Assembly: GCA_963556495.2 (NCBI GenBank)
Contig: OY747701.1
Span: 35,952,001-36,016,000 of the forward strand
Source: Valencia hispanica
Lineage: Eukaryota; Chordata; Actinopteri; Cyprinodontiformes; Valenciidae
Reading direction: 5' to 3'
Length of the DNA stretch: 64,000 nt
Below, one piece after another: positions 37,601 through 46,368 of the stretch; position 1 is the first letter of the stretch; every line of letters starts with the position of its first letter. The position numbers were made by a program, and so were the translations under genes. Under the pieces are notes generated by a model. It worked only from the letters and a program-made list of their open reading frames with translations. It ran no database searches and had not been told where the DNA came from.

Positions 37601-40600
37601 CTATACCTTTTCACTAGCTAGGACCACGCCTCAGGGATCTGAATAATTTTTTTTTTTTAAAGGAATGGGATGAAAGGTCTGGGGAGATGGGCCAATGGAG
37701 GCTAGGAAGAAGACTCAGAGTGGGGGTGCGGTCCTCAGGAATTTGTCTTTCCCGAGAGAACCCCCCAGGGATGTCAAACTTCAGTCCTCGAGGGCCAGTG
37801 TCCTGCAACTCTTAGATGAGTTCCTGGTCCAACACACCTGAATCAAATGGTTCAATTGCCTCCTCAGCAGGCAGTTAGGTTCCATTGGGTCCTGTTGATG
37901 AACAAATTATTTGATTCAGGTGTGTTGAAACAGAGACATGTCTAAAAGTTTCAGGATACCGGCCCTTTAGGACTGGATTTTGACACCTGTGCACCAGACA
38001 GAACCTTAAAGAGAGAGATGCTAGAGGAGGCTAGGACTATGAGTGGATGCAAGGATGTGAGGATGTGGGAAGGGATGTGAGGATGAAGAAATGTAGGGAA
38101 GGGATGTAAGGAAGGGATGAGGGAGGGGATGTAGGGATGAGGGAAGGGATGTAGGGATGAGATAAGAGATGTAGGGATGAGGGAGGGAATGAAGGGATGT
38201 GAGGATGAGGATGAAGGGGGGAGGGGATGAGGGAAGTGGATGAAGGAATGAGGGATAGGGATGAAGGGTTGTGGGAGGGGACGAAGGGATGTGGGAAGGG
38301 ACGAAGGGATGTGGGAGGGAATAGAGGGAGAGGATGAAGGGATGTGGAGGGAGAGGATGAAGGGATGTGAGGATGAAGGGATGTGAGGATGAGGATGAAG
38401 GAATGTGGGAGGGGATGGGGGGATGTGGGAGGGGATAGAGGGAGAAGATGAAGGGATGAGGATGTTAGGATTTCAATTAAGTTTATTTATATAGCACCGA
38501 TTCACAACAGATGTCATCTCGAGGCACTTTACAAGAAAAGTAATTTCAATACAACCATTCCAATCATTCCAAAGCTTTAGCTAGTTTTCTATTAAAGGAA
38601 TCCCAGCAGATTGCAGCGAGTTATTGACTGGCAGTTGCGTCCCGTTGAAGCAAACCTCCAACCACAGCAATCTCTCAGCAATCCCTCACGCTGAGCAAGC
38701 ATGTAGCAACAGTGGAGAGGAAAAAACTCCCCTTTAACAGGAAGAAACCTCCAGCAGAACCTGGCTCAGTATGAACGGCTATCTGCCACGACCGTCTGGG
38801 GTTTCGAGAAGACAGAGCAGAAAGCAGAAACAACAAAAGAACTGATGCAAGATAACTTTCTATATTAAGGAAAGTAAGAAGGATGAGGCCAATTAGAGAG
38901 TCGGGAAGGGAGGGGTGCAAAAAACGATTGAGACAAACGAAGAGCGATAGGCGGGCTGAGTTTATATAGACTGCAGAGTAATTTGATATGCGATCCAGGT
39001 GTGAGACGCCAGGTGAATTGAGTTTGGGTAGATTGCTGAGTGGGAAGTGGATTTAGGGCGTGGTCCTGCTCCCGAACTTAAGTTAACACATTAACTCCAT
39101 TTAGGGAAAGCCAAACTCTGACATCATGTTGTTTTTTTTATTTTGGGTTTTACAAGAAAAAAACATAAATGTCTTAATGGCCTCTAAACCCTGGGGGAAA
39201 AGTCATCTGATGGAAATGCTCCTGGAAACACAGAAGGATCAACGGCACAACTAGGAGGTGTTTCAACAAGAACCCAAGACACACGAGCACTGTGATCTAA
39301 AGGAGCATTTAATAGCAGTGATGAATGCACATTAATGCAATACTCATTGTGAACTCAGTGTGAACACTTTCTTTTCAACACTGTAAGTTATCAACACCTT
39401 CTCAGTTCTTTTAAAGTATGGTGGCTATTTTATTCTAATAGGAGTGTGTTTCTTTCTATGATTCCAGTACCTCAACCAATAAACCACATGGGATCACTAA
39501 AAGTGAAAAGCATGTGAGTCAAATTGTATCGTTCTTGTATTAATCTGATTTTAGCACACAACACTGACTGGGATTTTGGATCAAACTGTCTGGACTTGCA
39601 TCATAAACACACCAAAATGAGAAGATATGTTTGGCAAAATATGAAAATATTATTCTAGGTAAAAGGAGCAGAGCATCAGTTTTATACATTTTGTGTTAAG
39701 TTTAGTTTAATCTTCAAATATGACATTCATCACCATTCAGCTACATTCTATAAACTTCACTGATGTGTTTGTGCTTTATGGACAACAAGAAAAGCATTCC
39801 CAACCTCCTTCACATGACCTATTAAAGTCTCTAAATAGAAGGTACTTAAAATAGTACATTTTCACATTTAGGAGTTAACACTCCACAGAGGTTAAGCGGG
39901 ATCAGGGTTAAGACATCAACTGTTTGGCACAGCTGAAAACGAAGACTGGATAAAGAAAAGCACCGGTGGATGGAAGTGCTGCACATTGTACTGAGAGAGG
40001 ATTGACGGTGGATTGAACAACAACTAAAAACAGCACAATGTTATTAAAAAAACAAAAATTACTGCTTCAGTTTTTAAGGAGAAATGATCAAACATGAAGA
40101 AATGTTGCGGTTGTAGTGTGGGAGCGCAGCAGATGGGCCTCAACAGATGGCAGCCACCATTTCTACTTGCACTATATGTTAAAAGATTGTTACATTTCTG
40201 GAACAAAGACGACTGAATGTATAAGAGACTGAGTGAGAATGAACATGCTCTGATATCACTTTGAGAAGCAATGGCAATTGCTGGGTATTGATTTATTTCC
40301 CCACAGAGGAGCTGTGGCTTGAAAGACTTCAGTTTAACCTCTGTAGTCATAATGAAATGTTTATTCAATATTTAGACGGCAGTATGGGTTTCAGTTTCCA
40401 CAGCATCCATCCATCTATCCAGGAAAGCGGCACTTGCATTAAATGCATTTTAAAATGTAAGATGTGTATATGGTTAAAGAGAATGTTGAGAATGCATGCC
40501 ATGTTAAAGTTCCCTCTTTACTTTTTTTTTGCATCTGTGCTTTTGGTGAAAGATTATTCTGGCCTTCATCCAAAAAATAAAAATGCCAACAGATAATAAT

Positions 40601-43426
40601 AAGGCCTTTGAGGAGATCCCATTTAAGGAGAAGATCCTTACCGAGCTGGCTTGATCGAGCAACCAACTGCTGAAGAACCTCGGGTGAATTTTACTGGTGG
40701 CTTACATATCAAAACAAAGATGTATCATGTATGTGTCTGCCCCCTTACTGTGCTGGTCTACTGTGACTGTCTCTGCAGAAGCAAGCCCAGGATATATGAA
40801 GGAAGATGAACAGATGTGCGAAGGGGTATGATAATCATCTAGAGTGTGATTTTTATCTGGGGTTAAATTGAATTTGGTCTTGGATTAACTTATTGATTAC
40901 TGTTTAACACAGTAGGAGAAGAGGGACAAATTAACAAACCCCTTAGAAGGCTGTGAGTTTTTTTTAGTTATTTATTTATGTAAACCATAGTCCACACAAA
41001 CTTCATGCAATAGATGCTTTTATATTTTCAGTCAACACCTTCTACCAAACTGAGTTGACCTACCTGGACCTACCTTGGACTACCTTCTTGAAGGAGCTTC
41101 AAAATAATTTCTGCTGTTAATACTGACTACTCTCTTGCTTCATGTCAATCAGCCAGCTGCAGGAATTTTCTACGGTTTGCAAATACAGGGCAAATACCTT
41201 AACAATCCACCAGTAGATATTCTGCGTAAAACTGAGCAGCAAAGGAGAGGTTTTCCTCTTATAATCCTCAGTTCACTTCCTCTGTAGCCACTGACAACGC
41301 AAATGAGCTATAATGAAAAAAATAAATAACCTGAGCTCACCTGGTAGTTGATGTGCAGTAAACCAGCATTCAATGTGTAATTTCATGCTGGTTTACTTAC
41401 CTTATTCAGCGTTTACGGACACATTTTAATTCAGCATGCAAACACTGCTGGTATCCTTCCTTTAGAAACTAACAGCCACTGGCAAGGGAAATATACAACC
41501 GTATACTATAAGGAAGGCTGTCTGAAAAGCCATTGTCATGGTTTAAATCCTACCTAAAGGGGGCAGAACAGTATTTTCTAATTGGCCACAATAAATCTTT
41601 TTTCCCCCAAAAAAAAAGGAATTCCACAGGGAGCCGTCATAGGTTCTACAATTTAGAATCACACTGTCTCAGACTTATCTAGTGGTACTGTATTGGCTCT
41701 CAGATGATGGCCGATACTGCTGCTGCTGAAATGTAAAATTCAAGTGTAGAGAAAGTGTTAGTATTTAAAGTGCGTATATAAATATCTAACATGGAATGGC
41801 ACCTCCACCTCTGTGTAACTAGATTGACAGAAAGACAGTAACAGGTTGGTTTGCCAGCTAGTATGCATTTGTGTCATTAGTTGTGCTTTTTATAAGCAAT
41901 TCAGTTCTAATATTGGTATAGAGAAATTGTGTTTTTAGCTTTTGTTAGAATAGAATCGAATAGAATAGAAAAGAATAGAAATATTTTTTATCGTCCTACA
42001 GAGGGGAGATTCTGATATAACAGCAGCAAAGGAACAGGCAAGCAAGGCATTTAGATTCTCACCAGAAATTTTTTTTAAATAAAAAAATGAATGACTATTT
42101 TCTTTATCATATTTGATGTTTTTACAGAATGGCCGTTTTATAAATGTTTTAGAACTGTATTTTATTGAACTTTTTGAAAAGCTCCATCCATGGCTAAAAC
42201 ACAGTTTTACTTTCACTTCTTGTAAATAGTCTGTTGTTTTTTGGTGCACAACTACACATGCACATTTTGTGCATATTTATCTGTTTTTCTCAAGTTGCAC
42301 ATTCTTTTGAATCCGAGTATGATATTTTTAGCAACCACACAGTGTTTTATGTTGTTATTTTACCCTTACTGTACAGTATGTTATTCTTAATTCAGTTTTC
42401 ATATCATATAATTTTTTCTTTGTGTTAATTTACATGCTTTGATTGCCTGTCACTTTGCTGCTGTTACACCTGAATTTTCCCCACTAAGGGACAATAAAGG
42501 ATATTTATATTGTTTTCTACCATTTGAAATTGTGTGCAAACCACACCTACCAATTGCGTCACCAGGTAATAAAGTGGCTCCAGCCACTCACTTTTAACTG
42601 AAGTACCTTTTGGATTGTTAGACTTGTGCAGGTGTTTGCTATGGAAATGCAAATTACAAGGTGTTTCCAAATTTTTTTAATACTATTTGAACAGAAAAAA
42701 AATTTAATCCCCTGTCATCTCCATCAGATATATTTTACAGATCAAGAATCTTCTCATATAAAAAAATAACCGTTTTGGTGTCATGGCTTTTTTTTCTTCC
42801 AAAAATGAAACTCAATTGACTAAACATCCTTCTTTTATTTATCCGATCTTGATGGGCGTGTCACTGAGGGCTCCAACACTATCTATAATAAACCAAAGCT
42901 ACACACAAATACAGCGCTAAAGTCATCACTTTCAATTATGGTTCTGTGCAACAATCGTAATAAAGCCCTTCTCAGTGCCACCATAGACCAGACTTTTCTG
43001 GGTGGCTTTTGCACAAAGGCCACACTATTGTTCTACAATTCGTATTTCAGCAGTCCAGCCTTTGCATGGTTGACCTCCTGTGTGCTGATTTAAAAGGAAC
43101 AGCAGATAAAAAAGAATGGAGAAATCAACCCTCCTCAACCACATCCCTTGTAAGAGAACAATGAAGAGCAGTAGTACTGCTTTGGTTCTATATTTATACA
43201 TATATACCATTAATGAACTCTTCAAGAGTTTCTTAAGATCAGAGAGCAAAAACAGAAAAGGTCCCTCAGTATATTTGTCTGAAAAATAAGAACAAAAGAT
43301 ATTTTTAGCACAAGTCTCAGCACAGGACAGGATTCTGCTTCTGCCCTGTTCCCAGCTGTGGCACTAAAAACAAAGATGAGAAAAATGGCTCTTACCTGGG
43401 CTCCCTGCCCCTCCCTGTGCCTCCAT
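13507..43426 (-). CDS. dbndd1: Dysbindin domain-containing protein 1
   Basis: Four coding exons on -: 43396-43426 ([10 protein letters not shown]), 36438-36581, 23524-23661, 13507-13661 (stop TAA). All introns are GT-AG in phase 1; the sum is 468 nt, 155 aa. The third exon carries the diagnostic core [18 protein letters not shown] followed by [16 protein letters not shown]. The last exon gives [12 protein letters not shown], as in mammalian DBNDD1. It is a small acidic, probably cytoplasmic adaptor related to the dysbindin C-terminal region; its biochemical role is poorly known. The gene is tail-to-tail with afg3l1, as DBNDD1 is with AFG3L1P in human. Introns of 9.8, 12.8 and 6.8 kb are full of transposons, including a near-complete LINE in antisense. 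The exon 2 acceptor (gatgacag before AGCCCAAC) was chosen because it alone keeps phase. Confidence 0.92.
13841..15030. mobile_element. Decayed Tc1-like non-autonomous element
   Basis: Contains the hallmark internal blocks of the 9218 and 3359 family: ttttttcacgttacaacc, gtgaaatggaaggaaa, then degenerate transposase-like sequence (gagacccatggtaactctgaaggagctgcagagatccac) and an end with ttacc...catttcacaa. The boundaries are approximate. A second copy of the same internal block lies at 47.56 kb. Confidence 0.6.
16199..16703. mobile_element. TTAA-flanked MITE with inverted ends
   Basis: Left end aaacTTAAAGGAACATGAGGCAGGA, right end reverse complement aaacTTTAAAGGAGCATGGGGCAG: imperfect inverted repeats of about 22 bp with TTAA at each boundary, as in piggyBac-type insertions. 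The interior is GC-richer than its surroundings and has short gene-like frames on + ending in a donor-like aggtatgt at 16578. A related layout occurs at 50459-50970. Confidence 0.6.
16765..17800 (+). mobile_element. L2/CR1-type LINE 3' fragment, interrupted by a foldback MITE
   Basis: Blocks match the LINE at 33.6-34.7 kb: agttctgatcaatattaaaa (RT C-terminus), ctggcctggttctgctggag (3' UTR) and the terminal aagtgccttaagatg...aaataaattgaatgg. Large internal deletions. The foldback at 17405-17640 lies between the 3' UTR block and the terminal block, so it inserted after the LINE. Confidence 0.65.
17405..17640. repeat. Foldback (hairpin) MITE with ~95-bp arms
   Basis: The left arm (17409-17513) and the reverse complement of the right arm (17545-17640) share acttcttcggactaaattgg / tgcttcgaactaaactggaa, then gaacatttttaagtttattg in both, and end with tgtgaactaca. 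The transcript would form a long imperfect hairpin with a loop of about 35 nt. No protein frame. Confidence 0.8.
17801..19300. other. dbndd1 intron 3 sequence, no gene seen
   Basis: AT-rich intronic sequence. The only notable feature is a 25-bp palindrome, TTAGTCTGATTT-T-AAATCAGACTAA, at 18897-18921. Confidence 0.5.
19310..19490 (+). repeat. LINE/SINE 3'-tail repeat ending in ATGGATGGATAA
   Basis: Contains gttgccctgcgatgtactag, ctgtacagggtgtaccccgc, gactgctggagataggcacc and ends gtacagaaaatggatggat, a very common teleost retroposon tail. Confidence 0.75.
19491..20060 (+). mobile_element. Tc1-type transposon remnant (transposase 3' half)
   Basis: Recognisable decayed transposase segments: ttgctacaaggagggctggtgcattgcac, agatggtatcatgaggaagga, aaatggatcttccaaatgaa and, after a deletion, cttgactcagttgcagaggt with ggaatgggccaaaatgaaaa. 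The frame is broken throughout. Confidence 0.7.
20100..21100. other. dbndd1 intron 3 sequence, no gene seen
   Basis: Unassigned AT-rich intron sequence without a clear repeat or coding signal. Confidence 0.5.
21110..21700 (+). mobile_element. LINE reverse transcriptase C-terminal remnant
   Basis: The region 21500-21620 in shifted frames reads [20 protein letters not shown] followed by a basic stretch and FFP, the usual extreme C-terminus of a teleost LINE ORF2. Upstream, the segment around 21230-21500 resembles the preceding part. It ends with an (AAAT)n run at 21663-21685. Confidence 0.5.
21885..21960 (-). repeat. LINE 3' tail (reverse orientation)
   Basis: The block ggcaaggcaattttatttgtatagcac is the reverse complement of a common LINE terminus; a + copy of the same terminus is at 29165-29195. 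Confidence 0.6.
22130..23045 (-). mobile_element. Tc1-like element remnant
   Basis: The stretch gcatgatgcttccaccatccaccatgttgcaatttgaggatag resembles the inside of Tc1-like elements read antisense to transposase. The end near 23000-23040 (aaaagttacaggggatttaatac...aagccactgtaa) resembles a degenerate terminal repeat. Boundaries are approximate. Confidence 0.5.
23524..23661 (-). CDS. dbndd1: dbndd1 dysbindin-core exon
   Basis: Acceptor gttgaccacag at the high end, donor gtacac at the low end. It begins with the last two bases of a Gln codon, then [20 protein letters not shown]. The open frame runs on past the donor into the intron; that tail is not protein. Confidence 0.95.
23700..27460. other. 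dbndd1 intron 2, repeat-poor to low-copy sequence
   Basis: I see no exon. A purine-rich patch at 26400-26560 and a few diffuse transposon-like stretches (24920-25480) are present but not assignable. The frames seen here are short and lack family features. Confidence 0.45.
27469..28332 (+). mobile_element. 3'-truncated Tc1-like transposon
   Basis: Begins with the terminal cactgaccactttattaggcacacctgtcc block. On + it carries transposase pieces in shifting frames: [58 protein letters not shown] (first catalytic Asp) and [21 protein letters not shown]. It stops there, before the second Asp and the right inverted repeat. Confidence 0.85.
28333..28690. repeat. Unassigned C-rich repeat-like sequence
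   Basis: Joins the truncated Tc1 to the next LINE fragment. CA/AG-rich (cagcagcacatcaacagcagcac, cagccgaccactgctcccgag). Probably the 5' part or 3' UTR of the LINE that follows, but not identified. Confidence 0.35.
28750..29200 (+). mobile_element. LINE ORF2 C-terminal fragment with 3' tail
   Basis: The + frame reads [20 protein letters not shown], then [19 protein letters not shown] and [20 protein letters not shown], the conserved C-terminus of L2/Rex-type ORF2. It is followed by tcatgtaaagcatgttgaattatc and the terminal tgctatacaaataaaattgcc tail. Confidence 0.8.
29205..29580 (-). mobile_element. LINE ORF2 C-terminal fragment (reverse orientation)
   Basis: The - frame 29172-29558 reads [20 protein letters not shown], then [13 protein letters not shown] and [20 protein letters not shown], another version of the same LINE C-terminus. 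It meets the + fragment head to head at their 3' ends. Confidence 0.8.
30058..30942 (+). CDS. LINE ORF1 protein: coiled coil plus SGNH-hydrolase-like domain
   Basis: 294 codons, intact. A likely better start is the Met at 30118 ([19 protein letters not shown]). The N-terminal part has a CNKC pair and a short coiled coil ([17 protein letters not shown]), then a proline-rich linker. The C-terminal half is an SGNH/GDSL esterase-like domain as in CR1/L2 ORF1: block [13 protein letters not shown] (Ser), block [13 protein letters not shown] (GxND), block [12 protein letters not shown] (Asp...His). ORF1 proteins of this type are thought to bind RNA and perhaps lipid. The catalytic residues are all present. 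Confidence 0.85.
   Translation: MATLLSPVSNSSLLSCSLCQMFSYFPASFSDNGNCNKCNIFVALEARVSELEARLRAVEKPADSRSPLASAEPTRIDPPSCPPVEPAQPGPLGGWVTVRRKHSSRTQPPGHHQPVQVSNRFSPLSDTPAEKPALVIGSSIVRNVALETPLTIVKCLPGARTGDIKSYLKLLAKDKRKYSKIVIHAGGNDTRLRQSEVTKISVASVCKFAKTMSDSVIFSGPLPDRTSDDTFSRMLSFHQWLSRWCPANDVGYIDNWRTFWGKPGLIRRDGIHPTLDGAALLSRNMAEFISPPKH
31036..34025 (+). pseudogene. LINE ORF2 (APE endonuclease + reverse transcriptase), three frame lesions
   Basis: The endonuclease part is intact in 31036-32754: [58 protein letters not shown]. The RT then breaks: an extra A in an A5 run (32740-32744) gives a stop at 32752; a 14-bp tandem duplication (32864-32877 and 32878-32891) shifts frame again; about 2 bp are missing in a TATA run near 33128-33132. 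Across frames the RT motifs are still present: [55 protein letters not shown] (catalytic DD), LLNSDKTEV and [12 protein letters not shown]. No ATG is seen at its start, as is usual for such ORF2s. The element is recent enough to keep every motif but cannot make a full protein. Confidence 0.9.
34740..36437. other. dbndd1 intron, no gene seen
   Basis: AT-rich intron sequence between the LINE and dbndd1 exon 2; no repeat identified with confidence. Confidence 0.5.
36438..36581 (-). CDS. dbndd1: dbndd1 second coding exon
   Basis: Between acceptor gatgacag and donor gtaagt. It encodes [20 protein letters not shown] and later [10 protein letters not shown] across the junction, matching the variable N-terminal part of the family. 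Confidence 0.85.
36700..36870. repeat. GAAG/GGAA purine-rich microsatellite-like tract
   Basis: Nearly pure purine on + (gaaagaaagaaggaaggaaggagaaaag). It produces Ser/Phe/Leu-rich false frames on the other strand. Confidence 0.8.
37766..37988. mobile_element. hAT-type MITE with inverted ends
   Basis: Left CAGGGATGTCAAACTTCAGTCCTCGAGGGCC; right GGCCCTTTAGGACTGGATTTTGACACCTG. The arms pair imperfectly over about 28 bp. The inside has two inverted aacacacctgaatcaaat / atttgattcaggtgtgtt blocks. A target duplication is not clear. Confidence 0.75.
38038..38462. repeat. G-rich minisatellite (GGGATGnGGGAnG type)
   Basis: About 425 bp of variable tandem units built from gggatgtggga, gggatgaggga and gatgaaggga. 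Strongly G-over-C on the + strand, with clustered G-runs around 38406-38436. Confidence 0.9.
38463..38900 (-). mobile_element. L2/CR1-type LINE 3' UTR fragment (reverse orientation)
   Basis: Reverse complement of the 3' end of the LINE at 34.4-34.7 kb: tttatttatatagcaccgattcacaacagatgtcatctcgaggcac, then aacaggaagaaacctccagc and ctgccacgaccgtctggggt. It abuts the minisatellite with no gap. Confidence 0.85.
39000..41540. other. dbndd1 intron 1, no gene seen
   Basis: Mostly AT-rich unassigned intron sequence. Confidence 0.45.
41545..41735 (+). mobile_element. Short LINE RT remnant
   Basis: Shifted frames give [17 protein letters not shown] and [14 protein letters not shown] residues: the RT segment that in the intact copy reads [12 protein letters not shown] ... 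[10 protein letters not shown]. The rest is lost. Confidence 0.5.
41946..41985. repeat. (AATAG)n pentanucleotide tract
   Basis: Imperfect gaatagaatagaa-type tract next to a retroposon-like sequence (tttttatcgtcctacagagg). Confidence 0.7.
42455..42515 (+). repeat. LINE 3'-tail-like sequence
   Basis: The stretch cacctgaattttccccactaagggacaataaaggatatttat is a typical LINE terminus (gaatttccccnnnggganaataaag). Confidence 0.6.
43396..43426 (-). CDS. dbndd1: dbndd1 first coding exon
   Basis: ATG at 43424-43426 (read on -), ten codons plus one base, then donor gtaagag. Too short to be an open frame on its own. It was accepted because its phase and the Gly/Ala-rich start ([10 protein letters not shown]) suit the family and it is followed by a consensus donor. 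The true start could also lie in another unseen first exon. Confidence 0.7.
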
Positions 43427-46368
43427 GCAGCTCAGCCGAGTGTTCTGCTGCTCACCACACCAGCATCGGAGAGTGGAGGACACAAATGGGGAAAGGGAAT
43501 GTATGCGAGTGAACGTGCATAGGAGAGAGTAAAGAGGGGGTGGTGGAGGTGGGTGGACACAGCGAGACCTAAGCTCTGAACTGACTCTGTTCCACCCTTT
43601 TTTTGTCTACTGCTGTTCAAATCGTCCCAAACAGGAGATGTGGAGTTCCTCCTCCAGCTCAGTCCACCTGTCCCACTCTACCATCAGAGCCGTGTTAAGG
43701 CTACAGTGCAGACAGGGAGGTCTGGAAACAGAGACATCACAGCAAATTTATCAGCCCCTCGCTTTCGTAAACGCAGCATTGTGAGGCTTGGCTCGGTCTG
43801 TGCAGAAAACACACAGAGGGAGAGTCATAGCTAAGAGGGGAGAGAAAGAGAGAAAAGGGGAGAACTGGGCTGGCCGGCTGCCCAGACTGCAAGAGAGAGA
43901 GAGGGGGGGGGGGGGTCATGGAGGGCTATGGACCACTGGAGATGGGAAGCTGGTGGGAGGAATATTAGTGAGGACATGTGCATGAATGGCACACAAATCC
44001 ATGACTCAAGGCAAGTTGACAAATCCAGTTGGGTCACTCAGTGAGGAATATAGAAATTAAGGTGTGGTGTCTAGATGGCAGCAAAGAGCGTTTCACTGCA
44101 ACAAAGGCAGTTTGTTTGAGGAAAAAAGGATTACCATACCTTTAGATAAGAAGGAAATGGAGCCTCCCTCTTCCCAGTAAAATAGGCTGGTACAGATCGC
44201 CCTCTACTGGAAGAATGAAATACTTTCAGGTTGTCTGCAACATAAACCTGCAACATCAGGGTTTCTTCATCTACCTCTTTGAATTCAGCCAACAGGATTT
44301 AGAAGACAATGCCCCTTTTTAATGGGGAATGAGAAGCCTTAGCCAGAGCAGTCTGGTTTTAAATAGAGAAATCAGAAAAAACCGACATCAAAAGGCACAA
44401 ATGAGTCATGTAAAATCATTAATTACTTCATAATTCCCTGAGCCAGACTAGTTTTTTAATTTTTTTTATTTGCTCTAGTTTTCAGTTGTGATCATTTTCA
44501 GATGAATGTTAATTTGTTTGTTAGACCTCCTAACTCTAACCTCTGAATCATTCAATGACAGAAAATCCTGGCGTTTTGTCTACACATCAACTAAACATAG
44601 AAGCTAGGGATGTAAGAAAATATAGAAACGCTGATATATCGCAACATTTTATCTCACGATATTTATTGTATTAGTATTTAAAAGCAATGTATCAATTGTT
44701 ATTTTTATTTAGTTTTTTAGGATTTGAATGGAACCACTAATGATGACAGTAAATTTTGTAGTCAAATTAAAATTAGGACTGATAGTTTGTGGCTGTTTTC
44801 ACCTTCTTGTTCCAGTGGATCAACTAGATCTAATAAAACTGGATGTGTTAAAGCATGAAACAGGTTGGAGTGTTTAGAATGCTATGATAGTTTTTCTACA
44901 GTTAAATTTGGTCCTAAAAATCACAATATATAATCGTACTCATAACTAGATTAGGGGTGGTTCAAGACTTTTGACGGTACGTACATCCAGCTGGTTGAGC
45001 AAACCAATGCTTGGTTTTGATAACTAAGTTTTATTAATCACCTTGTGCAAAACTCACATGTGCAAAACTGAACAAGAAAAAGACATTTTGTGCATCAATG
45101 TACAGGGTGAATAAAGATTTTGGACTTTTTTTAAAAACATATTCTGGACTCAGCTTTATTTGAATCAGTTGTAAATGTTTTCATTCTACAAGCTGTCAAC
45201 TAATTTTATTTAAAGAAATTGAGTATTTATGAAGTTTTGTTAAAGTATGGTTCACCATGTGATGAAACATTTGACAACACCAGCATAAACACACTTTCCT
45301 GGTATGACATCATGGAGATGTGAAAAGACTTGTGGACCTCTGAAAGTTTGGTTCATCCTTATGCCTCATAAATATCTGAAATAGTCCCATTCATCTCTTC
45401 AAAACATTTAAAACATTTATATATGTCCCTATAAAAAATATGAGGAAAATCCAGCCATCATACTGTTCATGAGGAGACGGTTCTAATGAATGAGTTTTGG
45501 TGCAAAATGTGCAAATCAGCTGGAGAACGAAAGTAAAAGAACTTGTGAAGATGCTACACTAAGCTGCTGGAAGAGTGCCATTATTTACAGATAAAGTCCT
45601 CTACCAAAATAGGTTTAAAGGTCCTTTGGAGAGGATTAAGTTCCGTAGAGAGGGACTATTGTGAAAAACTTGGGATACTGAAAACCTTTGATAAAATAAA
45701 AGAACTAGTAAAAAAAAAATCTGATGATAAGAATAGCTCAATAGCAAATTTGGGCAGAAGTAAAACATTTCTAAATCTAAATAATAAAACCTTAGAAAAA
45801 ATATGCTTACAGTGATATATCCATGTTAGAACAGAGCTAAGTTTTTCCAGTGACAATATCTGCTGTTAACTGTATGATCACTTGACCTCCGAATGGCACA
45901 GCAGGCTCAGCAGGAAAAAACAAACATTAGAACAATCAAAATTGATTGCAAATTGCGGCATTTTTGGATAAAACGTGTTTGTTTGTTTTTTATTCAATGA
46001 AGTAACTAGAGGTGTGCAGTAGCCAGAATTGTACTCAAAGACATTACTTCAAAGATTTTGTAAGGATTTGATACATCCTGGCAAATACATTATTTTTCAT
46101 TTTTGGCGTCAGGACGACAATACACAATCGGTATGAAATAAAACTTCAAAGTAAATGCGTAGGTTAGTAAAAAAAAAAAATTGCATATTTGAGCTTACGG
46201 CTGCGTAGAAGTCGACTTCGCGTATTGTAAAAACTGTCCTTTACAAGTCGCCGTAGCCACGATAAACACTGACAAGCAGCTGTTTCTGCATGTTAGTGCT
46301 CACGTGGAAGATTTTCCAGTGCAGGACAGTGTTTGAAGAAGCAGCTCATTTCTAACACCAACAACATA
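43427..46368. promoter_or_regulatory. Head-to-head interval of dbndd1 and mthfsd
   Basis: 2.9 kb between the start codons of two divergent genes. It should contain both promoters, but no TATA box is clear. It contains a G11-12 run at 43904-43915 and unassigned AT-rich, partly repeat-like sequence at 44590-44960 and 46010-46140. No foxc2- or foxl1-like forkhead exon is present. Confidence 0.5.

Noticed and set aside
38038..38462. CRISPR-like array
   Set aside because: Units are short, variable and contiguous with no spacers; a eukaryotic minisatellite.
41700..41800. Possible small exon around gctgctgctgaaatg
   Set aside because: No splice sites or homology; lies next to LINE RT remains.
43427..46368. 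Hidden foxc2 or foxl1 between dbndd1 and mthfsd
   Set aside because: No forkhead motif ([21 protein letters not shown]-like) in any frame of this AT-rich interval.
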